This document shows, one piece after another, positions 1 through 11,238 of a stretch of DNA of 64,000 nt. Position 1 is the first letter of the stretch; the number at the start of each line of letters is the position of its first letter. Source of the stretch: G963717155 sp963717155 (lineage in GTDB: Bacteria; Actinomycetota; Thermoleophilia; Gaiellales; JALYLC01); contig OY970326.1 of NCBI GenBank assembly GCA_963717155.1, positions 1,674,001 to 1,738,000 on the forward strand. The letters are read 5' to 3'. The notes below the pieces were generated by a model. That model was not told the origin of the DNA. It saw nothing but the letters and a program-made list of their open reading frames with translations, and searched no databases. The position numbers were made by a program, and so were the translations under genes.

Positions 1-437
1 GCTCCGGCGATCGGCGACCCGGCCAGGTCGAGCACGCGGCCGTGCACCCAGGCAGGGAGGCCGGCCGGCTCGGCGGCGATGCTCGCGCCGTACTCACGCA
101 GCGGCGATCCCGGGACGTAGAACGGCCCGAGCACCGTCGACTCGGTGGCGCCGTCCGGCCGGGCATGCGCGATCGCGTCGACGAGCATCGAGAGCCCGAG
201 CGCATCCGACCACAGCACGAACTCCTGCCGCCGGTCGTCCGTGATGTGGCCGGTCTCGGTGAGGATCCTCACGGCCGCCTCCCACTCCGGCTGCGTCAGC
301 GCGACATCGACCGCGAACGCATGCAGGTGGCGGACGAGGGCCTGCATGATCTCGCGCAGCCGATCGTCCTCGCAGCCGGCGAAACGGTCGATCACCTCGG
401 CCGTGATGTCGTCGGGTCGCGTCGCGCGGACCTGCAT
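1..437 (-). CDS. Intradiol ring-cleavage dioxygenase, N-terminal part (cut by window edge)
   Basis: Reading the minus strand from the ATG at 437 gives an open frame of 145 codons to the window edge. It begins MQVRATRPDDITAEVIDRFA and contains ESTVLGPFYVPGSP near residue 100, the hallmark of catechol/hydroxyquinol 1,2-dioxygenases. The tyrosine of LGPFY is the expected first Fe(III) ligand; the other ligands (Tyr, two His) lie off the window. The N-terminal helical part (residues 1-90) fits the dimerisation domain of the non-protocatechuate intradiol class. These enzymes open catechol or hydroxyquinol rings between the two hydroxyls. Hydroxyquinol 1,2-dioxygenase is slightly favoured over catechol 1,2-dioxygenase from the FYVPGSP wording, but the substrate cannot be settled from the N-terminus. 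Confidence 0.85.
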   Translation of the reverse strand, partial: MQVRATRPDDITAEVIDRFAGCEDDRLREIMQALVRHLHAFAVDVALTQPEWEAAVRILTETGHITDDRRQEFVLWSDALGLSMLVDAIAHARPDGATESTVLGPFYVPGSPLREYGASIAAEPAGLPAWVHGRVLDLAGSPIAG

Positions 438-562
438 GCTTGGGACCCCCTGATCGGAGCGCGATTGTCTACGCGCTGGTTTCAAACGTAGCGCGTATTG
501 GTACAGCGACTCTCGACGTGGGCAGGAGTACATTGGCCCTACCAGCGATCGAGGAGGCTCCG

Positions 563-718
563 GTGAAGGTCGTGCATTGCCCCTGTGGCACCGACGTCGA
601 GGGTGAGACCGACGACGCGATCGTCGAGAACGTCGAGGCGCACATCGCCTCCGACCACCCGGATCTCGTCGGCAAGTACTCGAGAGATCAGATCCTGGAG
701 ATGGCGCACGAGCACTGA
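563..718 (+). CDS. DUF1059 small protein
   Basis: A 51-residue protein starting at GTG 563 behind a good ribosome-binding site (GAGGAGG at 551-557). The sequence MKVVHCPCGTDVEGETDDAI with a C-terminal HPDL...QILEMAHEH matches the DUF1059 family of small soluble proteins, where a CxC pair near the N-terminus and a conserved His are typical. The function is unknown. An upstream in-frame GTG near 440 would add a poor, non-conserved extension and lacks a ribosome-binding site, so the short form is preferred. A strong hairpin follows 20 bases after the stop. Confidence 0.8.
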   Translation: MKVVHCPCGTDVEGETDDAIVENVEAHIASDHPDLVGKYSRDQILEMAHEH

Positions 719-737
719 TCTCCGCGTCCCGGAACGC

Positions 738-767
738 AGGAAGCCCCCGCCGGGGCGGGGGCTTCCT
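738..767. terminator. Bidirectional factor-independent terminator-like hairpin
   Basis: A perfect 12-bp inverted repeat (AGGAAGCCCCCG at 738-749, CGGGGGCTTCCT at 756-767) with a 6-base loop. It sits between the convergent DUF1059 gene and tRNA-Glu gene and could stop transcription from both sides. There is no T-tract, which is usual for high-GC actinobacteria. Confidence 0.7.
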
Positions 768-771
768 GAGA

Positions 772-844
772 TAGCGCATACGGGATTCGAACCCGTGCTA
801 CCGCCGTGAGAGGGCGGCGTCCTAGGCCCCTAGACGAATGCGCC
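772..844 (-). tRNA. tRNA-Glu (anticodon CTC)
   Basis: A 73-nt cloverleaf on the minus strand. The acceptor arms GGCGCAT and ATGCGCT pair (a G-T pair at 1-72). The T arm carries GGTTCGAATCC, and the anticodon loop CTCTCAC between CCGCC and GGCGG places CTC at positions 34-36. The discriminator is A and no CCA is encoded. It reads GAG codons, which are heavily used in the neighbouring genes. Confidence 0.95.
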
Positions 845-909
845 ATGGACGGGCGCGATGAGCGCGCCACGTGCAATTCTAGCGGGAACGCGGCGACCGA
901 GCAGTGCCT

Positions 910-2283
910 TCAGCGTCCTGCGATCGCCGATGCGATATCGGCCATCCGGGACGGTCCGGCGCCGTGAGCCTCGCGGCGATCGGCGGCGCGGTACGCGAGG
1001 TAGAGCGTACGGGCGCCGAGGTAGCGCAACGGCTCGGGCTCGAAGCGCCGGGACGCGTGCCCGACCCACGGAAGCGTGACGAGGTCGCTCTCGCGGCCGA
1101 GCATGAGGTCGACGAGCGTGCGCGCGGTCAGGTTCGCCGTGCTGACGCCGTTCCCGACGTAGCCGCCCGCCCAGGCGAGACCCGAGACCGGATCGGCGCC
1201 GACCGATGCGCACCAGTCGCGTGCGAGTCCCAGCACGCCCGACCAGCGGAAGTCGATCGGCACGTGCGCCGTCGCCGGGAACAGCGCGCCGAGCGTCCGC
1301 CGCAGCTGGTCGGCCGTCTCGCGGCGGGCACTCGGCGTTCCGGTCGACGCCCGAGCCGAACCGGTAGGGCACGCCCCGGCCGCCGATCGCGATCCGTCCA
1401 TCCGCGGTGCGCTGGGAGTAGCTGTAGACGTGTGCGCCGTCGAGCAGCGTCTCGCAGGCATCCCAGCCGATCTCGTCCCAGACGTCCGCGGGCAACGGCT
1501 CGGTGACGATCATCGAGCTCCCGAGCGGCAGCAGCGAGCGCTCGAGACCGGGCAGCCGCGCGGTGTACCCCTCGGTCGCGCGCACGATCCAGTCGGCGCG
1601 CACGCGCCCCGTCGCCGTCTCGACCTCGCGCTGCCCGATACGGAGCGCGCGCGTCCCCTCGTAGATGGTCGCCCCGCGCCGTTCGACCGTGTCGGCGAGG
1701 CCGCGAACGAGACGTGCGGGATGCACCCGCGCGCAGTGCGGGGTGAAGCTCGCGCCGAGCGCATCGGCGATGCGGATGCGCTCCCGCAGCTCGTCGGGCT
1801 CGAGCAGCCGCAGGTCGTCCTCGCCGAGCCCCCACTCGCGCTCGGAGTCGACGTCCGCCCGCAGGCGGACGAGCTGGGCAGGGTTCTGCGCGACGTGGAG
1901 GGTTCCGCCGCGCACGAGATCGGCCTCGATGCCCTCCTTCGGCGCACACCCGCTCGACCTCCGCCAGCGTGTCGATCGCCGCACGTTCGAGTCGCACCAC
2001 GGCATCGCGCCCGCGAAGGCGCGCATAGCGCTCGCGGCTCGCCGGTCGCCGTGCCCGACAGCCAGCCGCCGTTGCGTCCGGATGCTCCGAAGCCCGCGTG
2101 CTCGGCCTCGAGCACCGCAACGCGCAGTCCCGGATCGGCGAGCCTCAGGTAGTAGGCGGTCCAGAGGCCGGTGTAGCCACCGCCGACGATCGCGATGTCG
2201 ACGTCGAGGTCGCCCGGAAGCCGCGCACGCCGCGGCGGCGGGCCGAGCTCGGTCTGCCAGAACCCGCCGTTCCCGGTCCTCAC
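910..2283 (-). CDS. FAD-dependent oxidoreductase, DadA/PuuB-like (frameshifted)
   Basis: Three minus-strand frames join into one protein of about 456 residues. The start GTG (2283) overlaps the stop of the upstream dehydrogenase as GTGA. Residues 20-50 hold the Rossmann motif VDIAIVGGGYTGLWTAYYL for FAD binding, followed by VLEAEHAGFGASGRNGGW, typical of glycine/D-amino-acid and gamma-glutamylputrescine oxidases (DAO family). The C-terminus has WAGGYVGNGVSTANL, the usual second FAD contact. Reading requires three single-base shifts, each consistent with an inserted base (about 2035, 1945 and 1335); length 1374 minus 3 restores a clean frame. With an aminotransferase and an MmsA-like dehydrogenase it likely oxidises an amine or amino acid. 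The exact substrate is unknown. Confidence 0.8.
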
Positions 2284-3805
2284 TCGACGAAGAAGCGGCC
2301 GGTCTCGCCGCCGCCGTACCAGCGGCTCGTGACCGTCGTCTTGCGCGTGTAGAACTCGACCGCATCGCCGCCGTGCGCGTGCAGATCGCCGAAGAAGCTG
2401 TCCTTCCAGCCCGAGAAGGGGAAGAAGGCGACCGGCGCCGCGACGCCGACGTTGACGCCGATCATGCCCGACCTCGACGTCGTGCCGGTAGCGACGTGCC
2501 GCGGCGCCGCTCTCGGTGAAGATCGAGGTGCCGTTGCCGTAGTGGCTGCGGTTCACGACGTCGATCGCCTCGTCGAGCGACTCGACGTGGATCACCGACA
2601 GCACCGGGCCGAAGATCTCGTTGCTGCGCGACTGTCCATATCGGCCGTCACGTCGGTCAGGAGCGTCGGTCCGACGAACGCGCCCGACGGGTTGACGCCG
2701 GACGGGTCGCGACCGTCGACGAGGACGGTCGCGCCCTCGGCCTCGCCGCGGTCGATCCAGCCGCGCACGCGGTCGCGCTGATCGCAGCTCACGAGCGGCC
2801 CGACCATCACGCCCTCGCTGGCGCCGTCGCCGACCGACAGCGCGCGCGCACGCTCGGCCAGCGCGGGCACGACCTGGTCGTGCGCGTCGCCGACGGTGAC
2901 GAGCACGCTGCCGGCCATGCAGCGCTGGCCGGCTGCGCCGAACGCCGAGCCGATGATGTTGTCGATCGTCTTGCCCATGACGGCGTCGGGCATGACGACC
3001 ATGTGGTTCTTGGCGCCGCCGAGCGCCTGCACGCGCTTCCCGGCGCGCGCGGCGCGCTCGTACACGAGCTTGGCAACGGTGGCCGAGCCGACGAAGCTGA
3101 TCCCGTCGATGCCCGGGTGGTCGAGCAGCGCCTCGACGGTCTCCTTCGCCCCGTTCACGAGGTTCACGACGCCGGCCGGCAGCTCGAGCCCTCGATGATC
3201 TCGAAGAACGCCGCCTGCGTCTGCGGCACCTGCTCCGAGGGCTTGAGGACGAACGTGTTGCCGCACGCGATCGCGAACGGCAGGAACCACATCGGGACCA
3301 TCGCCGGGAAGTTGAACGGGCAGATCGCGGCGAAGACGCCGATCGGCTGGCGATACGTCTCGCAGTCGATGCCGCGCGAGACGTCCTCGAGGTTGCGGCC
3401 CTGCATCGTCGTCGGGATCGCGCAGGCGCACTCGACCATCTCGATCGCGCGGGCGACCTCTGCGCGGGCGTCGGGCAGCGTCTTGCCCATCTCGGCGGTG
3501 ACCGAGCGCGCGAGTCGATCCGAGTTCGCGAGCAGCCGCTCGCGCAGCGTGAAGAGCATGCGCGCGCGCTCGATCGAGGGCGTCGAGCGCCAGCCCGGGA
3601 ATGCCTCGCGCGCGGCAGCGACGGCCGCGTCGACGTCGGCCGCACCCGAGAGCGGCACCGTCGCGATCGTCTCGCCGGTTGCCGGGTTCACGACCTCGCG
3701 GCTCCCGACCGCCGACGACGGCGCAACCCAGGCGCCACCGATGTAGTTGCGTAGGACACGCGCCGTCGTCGGCGCGCTCGGCTGTTCGACGGTGCTACTG
3801 CTCAT
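2280..3805 (-). CDS. mmsA: Methylmalonate-semialdehyde dehydrogenase-like ALDH (frameshifted)
   Basis: Starts at ATG 3805, overlapping the upstream aminotransferase stop as ATGA. The product is about 508 residues. It contains CPFNFPAMVPMWFLPFA, GSATVAKLVYERAA and the active-site segment GAAGQRCMAGS, whose Cys is the nucleophile. The PFNFPAMVP...QRCMA combination is characteristic of CoA-acylating methylmalonate/malonate-semialdehyde dehydrogenases (MmsA), which turn these semialdehydes into propionyl- or acetyl-CoA. The frame changes three times (about 3190, 2630 and 2445: two apparent deletions and one insertion), and correcting them gives a length divisible by three. With two aminotransferases nearby, a role in beta-alanine or other omega-amino-acid catabolism is plausible. 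The frameshifts are probably sequencing errors. Confidence 0.85.
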
Positions 3806-5081
3806 GATCGCTCCGCGGCTTTCTTCGTCGTCTTCGGCCTGGCCAGCATAGATGCGTCGTGCGCCTCGAGCAGCTCGCCGAGCGCGGTCGTGAAGCGCGC
3901 GATCTCGTGCGAGCCGGTGCTGCCGGCGAGGCTGACGCGCAGCAGCCCGCCGTCGGGCTCGATGCCCATCGAACCGCGCAGGTGGCGCACGAGCGGGTGC
4001 GCGCAGAACTTTCCGGCGCGGATCGCGACGCCGCGCGCCCCGAGCGCCTCGGCCAGCGCGTGCGGATCTCGCACGTGCGCACCACGAACGGGAAGACGCC
4101 CGACGCGATCGCCGACGGCACGCGACGGCGCGACACCTGCGGCGAGGCGTCGAGCGCCGCGAGCACGGCCGACTCGAGGCCCGCTCGTGCGTCGCGAGCA
4201 CGTCGAAGCCGACCTCGTGCAGGTGCTCGAGCGCGGTCGCGAGCGCGACCGCGCCGAGCACGTTGGGCGTGCCTGCCTCGTCGCGCTCGGGCGCGCAGTT
4301 CCACTCGATGTCCTCGAGCGAGACGGACGCGGTCGCGCCGCCGCCCCACACGTCGGGCGGCCCCGACTCGAGGAAGCGCACCGGCGAGACGAGCACGCCC
4401 GAGCCGAACGGCGCGAACAGCTTGTGCCCCGAGAACGCGCAGTGGTCGATGCCGAGCGCGGCGAGCTCGAGCGCCCGGTGCGGCGCAAGCTGCGCGGCGT
4501 CGACGCAGAGCTCGGCGCCCGCCTCGTGCGTCAGGCGCGACCAGAGCGCGAGATCGGGCACGTGGCCGGTCACGTTCGAGGCTCCCGAGACCGCGACCAT
4601 GCTGACGCGCCCGCGCAGCGACGTCGAGCAGCGACGCGAGGTGGTCGACGTCGGGCGAGCCGTCCTCGAGCAGGCGCACGTGGCGGTAGTCCATCCAGCG
4701 CCAGGGCAGCAGGTTCGCGTGGTGCTCCGAGGCTGTCGTCAGCACGACGGCGCGCTTGCTGTGCTGGTGCAGCAGCAGCCGCGCGACCTTGTTCAGCCCG
4801 TCGGTCGTGTTGCGGGTGAACACGACGGCCTGGTCGGCGCGCGCCCCGACGAGGCGGTGCACGGTCGCGCGCGATCCCTCGTACGCCTCGGAGGAGACCC
4901 GGGCGCGCACGCCGGCGCCGCGGTGGATCGACCCGTACCAGGGCAGCAGCTCGAGCACGCGCGCGACGACGCAGGCGAGCGCCGGGGTGGTCGCCGCGTT
5001 ATCGAGATTCGACTGCTGCTCGGCGGCGCTCGGCGTGCCCAGGACATCGAGAAGCGGGCCACGGGAGAGCATCCGCGTCAT
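3802..5081 (-). CDS. Class V aminotransferase, cysteine-desulfurase-like (frameshifted)
   Basis: A PLP enzyme of about 426 residues read from three frames. It begins with NLDNAATTPAL (the class V N-terminal signature) and has TASEHHANLLPWR and FSGHKLFAPFG, in which the Lys is the Schiff-base residue. It also has FCAHPLVRHL near the C-terminus. The family includes cysteine desulfurases, selenocysteine lyases and kynureninase-like enzymes; the role here is more likely amine or amino-acid catabolism because mmsA follows with an ATGA overlap. Apparent shifts lie near 4615, 4185 and 4070. The start at ATG 5081 is chosen to precede the conserved N-terminus; an upstream ATG at 5107 is possible. Substrate unknown. 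Confidence 0.75.
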
Positions 5082-5141
5082 ACCGTAGTCGGACTCAACC
5101 GGTACCATGGATGCAGAGTCGGTGACGCCAAGGAGCGCGGA

Positions 5142-6498
5142 ATGGCCCAGGTCGAGAGCACTGCCGGAATGGTCGACGTCGAGCAGCCGCACGCGGCGAG
5201 TGGCTGTCGTGGACGCGGATGTCGGACTTCGCGGAGGCCGCGCCTCCCGTCATCGTCGGCGGGGACGGCCCGTACGTCATCGACCAGGACGGCCGGCGCC
5301 TGCTCGACTGCGTCTCGGGGCTGTTCACGACGCAGATCGGCTACTCGCACGGCGCGCGCATCGGCGCCGCCGCGGCGACGCAGCTCGAGCGGCTCGGCTT
5401 CTACCCGAACTGGGCTGCGACACACCCCGCCGCGCTCGCGCTGACCGATCGCATCCTCGGGCTCGCGCCCGCGGGCCTCACCCGTCTCTTCCTCACCTCC
5501 GGCGGCTCGGAGTCGGTCGAGTCGGCCTGGAAGCTCGCGCGCCAGCACCATCTCGCCAAGGGGCGAGCACGCCCGCCGCAAGGTGATCGCGCGGCGCGGC
5601 GCCTACCACGGCTGCTCGCTCGGAGCGCTCTCGCTGACCGGCATCCCCGCTGCGCGCGCGCCGTTCGAGCCGCTGCTCGGGCGACGCGCGCCACGTCGCC
5701 AACACGGACGGGCGCAACTGCCCGATCTGCCGCGAGACCGGCAACGCCTGCATCCACGCGGCCGACGCGATCGAGCAGGCAGATCCTCGCCGAGGGCCCC
5801 GACAGCGTCGCCATGGTGATCGTCGAGCCCGTGCAGAACGCCGGCGGCTGCCTCGTGCCTCCGCCCGGCTACGCGAAGGCGCGTCCGCGAGATCTGCGAC
5901 CGCTACGGCGTCCTGCTCTGCTGCGACGAGGTGATCACGGGCTACGGACGCCTCGGCGAGTGGTTCGGCTCGACGCGCCTCGGCTTCGAGCCCGACATCA
6001 TCACGAGCGCCAAGGGCATGACCTCCGGCTACGCGCCGCTCGGCGGCGTGCTGTTCTCGGATCAAGGTCGCCGAGCCGTTCATCGAGGCGAAGGGCATGT
6101 ACACCCACGGCTACACCTTCGGCGGCCACCCGCTCTCGTGCGCGATCGCGCTCGAGAACCTCGCGATCATGGACGAGCTGCGACGTGCTGCAGAACGTGC
6201 GCGACACCGAGGCGCTACCTCGAGTCGACGCTGAACGACGTCGCGGGCGAGCTCGCCGATCGCCGTCGAGGCGCGCGGCGCGGGCTTCTTCCGCGCGCTC
6301 GAGCTCGAGTCCAGGCCGAGCTGCTCGCACCGGCGCGAGAGGCGATTCGGCGGCAGGGCGTGATCGTGCGCCTCGACGATCGCGTGCGGCCGTTCCTCGC
6401 GATCTCGCCGCCGCTCATCTCCACGCGCGAGCACGTCGACGAGCTCGGCGCGGCCCTGCGCGCGGGGCTCGCCGAGGTCGCGGCAGCCCGCAGCCTGA
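5142..6498 (+). CDS. Class III aminotransferase, omega-amino-acid type (heavily frameshifted)
   Basis: Starts at ATG 5142 behind AAGGAG. Segments from three frames join into a typical 450-residue PLP transaminase: FLTSGGSESVESAWKLARQ (phosphate-binding region), RRGAYHGCSLGALSLTG, CDEVITGYGRLGEWFG and IITSAKGMTSGYAPLGG with the catalytic Lys. The wording matches omega-amino acid:pyruvate and putrescine-type transaminases. At least eight single-base shifts are needed (about 5570, 5688, 5777, 5885, 6064, 6181, 6216, 6255, plus one near 6312), almost all explained by one extra C or G. No in-frame stops or missing motifs suggest true decay. It diverges from the left-facing aminotransferase-mmsA operon across about 60 bases, so the two operons may share control. 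Confidence 0.8.
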
Positions 6499-6499
6499 G

Positions 6500-7101
6500 A
6501 TGCTGCTGTACGACTCGCCCGTCTCGGGCAACTGCTACAAGGTTCGGCTGCTGCTGGCCCATCTCGGGATTCCCGTACGAGCGGCGGACGATGGACGTCG
6601 ATCGACCGCTCGGACCGCCCCGACGTGCTCAGCGCGCTGAATCCGGCGCTCCGCGTGCCGACGCTCGTGTTCGACGACGGCCGCTCGCTCGGCGAGTCGA
6701 ACGCGATCATCTGGTACCTGGCAGATGGCACGCCGTGGATCCCGGACGATCCGTTCGAGCGGGCGCAGGTGCTGCAGTGGCAGTTCTTCGAGCAGTACGA
6801 CCACGAGCCGAACATCGCGGTGGCCCGCTTCATGCTGATGGTCTCGGGCGAGCCCGAGCGCTACGCGGCCGAGCTGCCGACGAGCCAGGCCGGCGGCTAC
6901 CGGGCGCTCGACGCGATGGAGCGCCACCTCGACGGACGTGCGTACCTCGTCGGCGACTCGCCCACGCTCGCGGACATCTCGCTGTACGCCTACACGCACG
7001 TGGCCGACGAGGCCGGGCTCGACATGAGCGGCTACCCCGCGATCGGCGCGTGGCTCGACAAGATCGCCGCGCTTCCGGGGCACGTGGCGATCAACGCGTA
7101 G
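6500..7101 (+). CDS. Glutathione S-transferase family protein (frameshifted)
   Basis: Starts at ATG 6500, one base after the preceding stop. Removing two extra bases (about 6568 and 6603) gives 199 residues. The N-terminal thioredoxin-fold domain reads MLLYDSPVSGNCYKVRLLLA and is followed by RVPTLVFDDG and LGESNAIIWYLA, the cis-Pro and glutathione-contact signatures. The helical C-terminal domain contains YLVGDSPTLADISLYAY, the conserved N-capping box. Ser rather than Tyr/Cys is the likely catalytic residue near position 6. Actinobacteria mostly lack glutathione, so the thiol partner is uncertain. Position inside the aminotransferase-deoC operon suggests a detoxification or isomerisation step. 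Confidence 0.85.
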
Positions 7102-7135
7102 CGTGACGAAGACCCGTTGACCACTGCCAGGCGTC

Positions 7136-8108
7136 GTGAGCGCCGACGCTGAGCACACTCTCGCAGGCGAATCGATGACGCTGGGCGACGTCACGCGCGA
7201 CGAGACGTCGCTGCGCCGCTTCCTGCACGGCCTGCCAGGCGTCGACCAGGTCGGCGCCGAGGCGCGTGCCGCCGGGCTCGCCACGCGCAGCATCAAGACG
7301 ACGAGCAAGGCGTGGGCGCTCGACACCGCCATCCGCATGGTCGACCTGACGACGCTCGAGGGCGCGGACACGCCGGGCAAGGTGCGCTCGCTGTGCGCAA
7401 AGGCGATGCGGCCCGACCCGAGCGACCCGTCGGCCCGCCGGTCGCGGCGGTGTGCGTGTACCCCGATCTCGTCGAGATCGCGGTGCGAGGCGCTGCGCGG
7501 CAGCGGCGTGCACGTCGCCAGCGTCGCGACGGCGTTCCCGTCGGGGCGCGCATCGCTCGAGACGAAGCTCGCCGACGTCCGCGACGCCGTCGCGGCCGGA
7601 GCCGACGAGATCGACATGGTGATCGACCGCGGCGCGTTCCTGGCCGGGCGCTACGGCCAGGTCTTCGAGCAGATCGTCGCGACGCGTGCGGCCTGCGGCA
7701 CGGCGCACCTCAAGGTGATCCTCGAGACGGGCGAGCTCGCGACGCTCGACAACGTGCGCCGCGCCTCGATGCTCGCCCTGCTCGCCGGCGGCGACTTCAT
7801 CAAGACGTCGACCGGCAAGGTCAGCCCGGCCGCGACGCCGCCCGTCGCGCTCGTCATGCTGCAGGCCGTGCGCGACTTCGCCGCCGCGACGGGCGACGTC
7901 CGCGGCGTCAAGCTGGCCGGCGGCATCCGCGCGAGCAAGGAGGCGATCCGCTACCTCGTGATGGTCTCCGAGGTCGCGGGCCCGCGCTGGCTCGATCCCG
8001 AGCTCTTCCGCTTCGGCGCCTCGAGCCTGCTGAACGACCTGCTGCTGCAGCGCCACAAGCTCGCGACGCGGCGCCTACGACGGCCCCGACTACGTGACGA
8101 TCGACTGA
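7136..8108 (+). CDS. deoC: Deoxyribose-phosphate aldolase (frameshifted)
   Basis: About 323 residues after correcting three single-base shifts (near 7435, 7488 and 8068). Key segments are RMVDLTTLEGADTPGK, VAAVCVYPDLV, EIDMVIDRGAF, LKVILETGEL (catalytic Lys region) and GGDFIKTSTGK, whose Lys forms the Schiff base with the donor. DeoC reversibly splits 2-deoxyribose 5-phosphate into glyceraldehyde 3-phosphate and acetaldehyde. The gene is followed two bases later by an aldehyde dehydrogenase that could consume the acetaldehyde. The start is uncertain: GTG 7136 or ATG 7175; neither has a clear ribosome-binding site, and the conserved part begins after 7175. Confidence 0.9.
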
Positions 8109-8110
8109 CG

Positions 8111-9570
<1,460 letters not shown>

Positions 9571-10423
9571 GTGCGCGTCCGCAAGACCTACAAGCTCGCG
9601 ATCGGCGGAGCATTCCCGCGCTCGGAGTCGGGCCGCTCGTACCCGGTCGTACGACGCGTCCGGCGAGCTGCTCGCGCAGGCCGCACAGGCGTCGCGCAAG
9701 GACGTGCGCGACGCCGTGGTCGCCGCGCGCAAGGCCTTCCCCGGCTGGACGCGCGGCGACCGCGTACAACCGCGGACAGGTGATCTACCGCATCGCCGAG
9801 ATGCTCGACGGCCGGCGAGAGCAGTTCGCCGCCGAGGTCGGAGCAGCCGAGGGGCTCGGCGACGCCGAAGCGCTGCGACGTGGTCGACGAGTCGATCGAC
9901 CGCATCGTCTGGTACGCGGGCTGGGCCGACAAGTTCGCCCAGGTCGCGGGATCGTCGAACCCGATCGCGGGCCCGTACTTCAACTTCTCGCTGCCGGAGC
10001 CGACGGGCGTGGTCGCGATCGTCGCGCCGCAGGAGTCGAGCCTGCTCGGGTTCGTGAGCGTGCTCGCACCCGTTCTCTGCACCGGCAACACGGCCGTGGT
10101 CGTTGCCTCCGAGACGCGCCCGCTCCCCGCGGTCTCGCTCGCCGAGGTGCTCGCGACGTCGGATCTGCCAGGCGGTGTCGCGAACGTGCTGACCGGCTTC
10201 ACGGCCGAGCTCGCTCCCTGGCTCGCGAGCCACCGCGACGTGAACGCGATCGACCTCACGGGCGTCGTGCCCGACGATCGCGCGCCGTCTCCAGCGCGCG
10301 GCGGCCGACAACGTCAAGCGCGTGTTCGCCCGGGCCGACGAGGACTTCAGCGACGAGCCCGGGATCGAGCGCCTGACGGCCTTCGTCGAGACGAAGACCG
10401 TCTGGCACCCGATCGGGATCTGA
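9571..10423 (+). CDS. Truncated ALDH module without catalytic cysteine, ALDH16 C-terminal-like (frameshifted)
   Basis: From GTG 9571 the joined frames read RKTYKLAIGGAFPRSESGRS, then QASRKDVRDAVVAARKAFPG, AYNRGQVIYRIAEML and PTGVVAIVAPQESSLLGF. This resembles the second ALDH domain of ALDH16 proteins. It stops at 10421-10423, at about 280 residues, and the region that would carry the catalytic Cys loop is absent; the end reads FVETKTVWHPIGI. It is therefore probably a structural partner or pseudoenzyme for the preceding active ALDH. At least four single-base insertions are needed (about 9655, 9768, 9873 and 10280). It could be a separate gene, or the C-terminal half of one protein split only by errors near 9545-9570. 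Confidence 0.75.
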
Positions 10424-10499
10424 GAGCCCGGCCATCGGTGACCTGACTGTCGCGCAGCGTCGCGGGCTCGTCGGGCTCGCAGCGCTCGGGATCCTCCTG

Positions 10500-11225
10500 G
10501 TGGTACTGGTCGTTGCGTGGCAGCGACACGGCGGCACGTCGAAGATCGTCTTCGCGCCGGAGCTCCCGTCCGGCTCGACGCTCGTGACGAACGAGTTTGC
10601 GACCTACAACCCGGGCTCAGCCGAAGCCCACCGTTCGACGAGCTGGATCTCGACGAGCGGGTCACTGTTCTCGAGAGACGGGGCCGGGTACTCCGGCCTG
10701 CCCGACACCGGCACGCCGGACGCGACCTCGTCGAACGCGACCGGATCGTCGGTCTTCCGGCTTGTCAGCCGGCGCGCCGACTTCGGCAACGTCTCGATCC
10801 GCATGCGCTTCCGCATCGACGGGCTGCAGAACCAGCCGGGCACGACGAACGCGTGGGACGGCCTGCACATCTTCGCGCGGTACCAGACGCAGGTACACCT
10901 GTACGTCGTCAGCATCTCACGACGGGACGGGTCGGTCGTTGCGAAGAAGAAGATGCCGGGCGGCGGATCGAACGGCGGCACCTACTACCAGATCGGCCCC
11001 GCCGTGTACGAGCCGCTCGCCCCGAAGGCGTGGCACGACGTGCAGCTCGACGTCCGCAACGCGAACGGTGGCGTGCGGCTGGAGCTGCACCTCGACGGCC
11101 ACCTCGCGCTGAACGCGCTCGACGATGGCGAGGGCGGCGCACCGATCACCCAGGTCGGACGGGTGGGTCTGCGCGGTGACAACTGCGAGTTCGACTTCCA
11201 AGACTTCGAGGTGGAAACGATCTGA
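10500..11225 (+). CDS. Membrane-anchored LamG/jelly-roll-type surface protein
   Basis: The frame is open from upstream of 10438. Just before GTG 10500 it encodes GLVGLAALGILLVVLVVAW, a single membrane segment, so the true start lies upstream; GTG 10438 is out of frame by one base and an indel there is possible. The outside part of about 220 residues is a beta-sandwich: WDGLHIFARYQTQVHLYVVS, KKKMPGGGSNGGTYYQIG and VGLRGDNCEFDFQDFEVE. This matches concanavalin-like or 3-keto-disaccharide-hydrolase-like jelly rolls that bind sugars. It faces a gene encoding a clear paralogue whose stop is 14 bases away. No catalytic residues are evident; polysaccharide binding is inferred from the fold and the neighbours. 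Confidence 0.65.
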   Translation: MVLVVAWQRHGGTSKIVFAPELPSGSTLVTNEFATYNPGSAEAHRSTSWISTSGSLFSRDGAGYSGLPDTGTPDATSSNATGSSVFRLVSRRADFGNVSIRMRFRIDGLQNQPGTTNAWDGLHIFARYQTQVHLYVVSISRRDGSVVAKKKMPGGGSNGGTYYQIGPAVYEPLAPKAWHDVQLDVRNANGGVRLELHLDGHLALNALDDGEGGAPITQVGRVGLRGDNCEFDFQDFEVETI

Positions 11226-11238
11226 CGGCTCTGCCGTC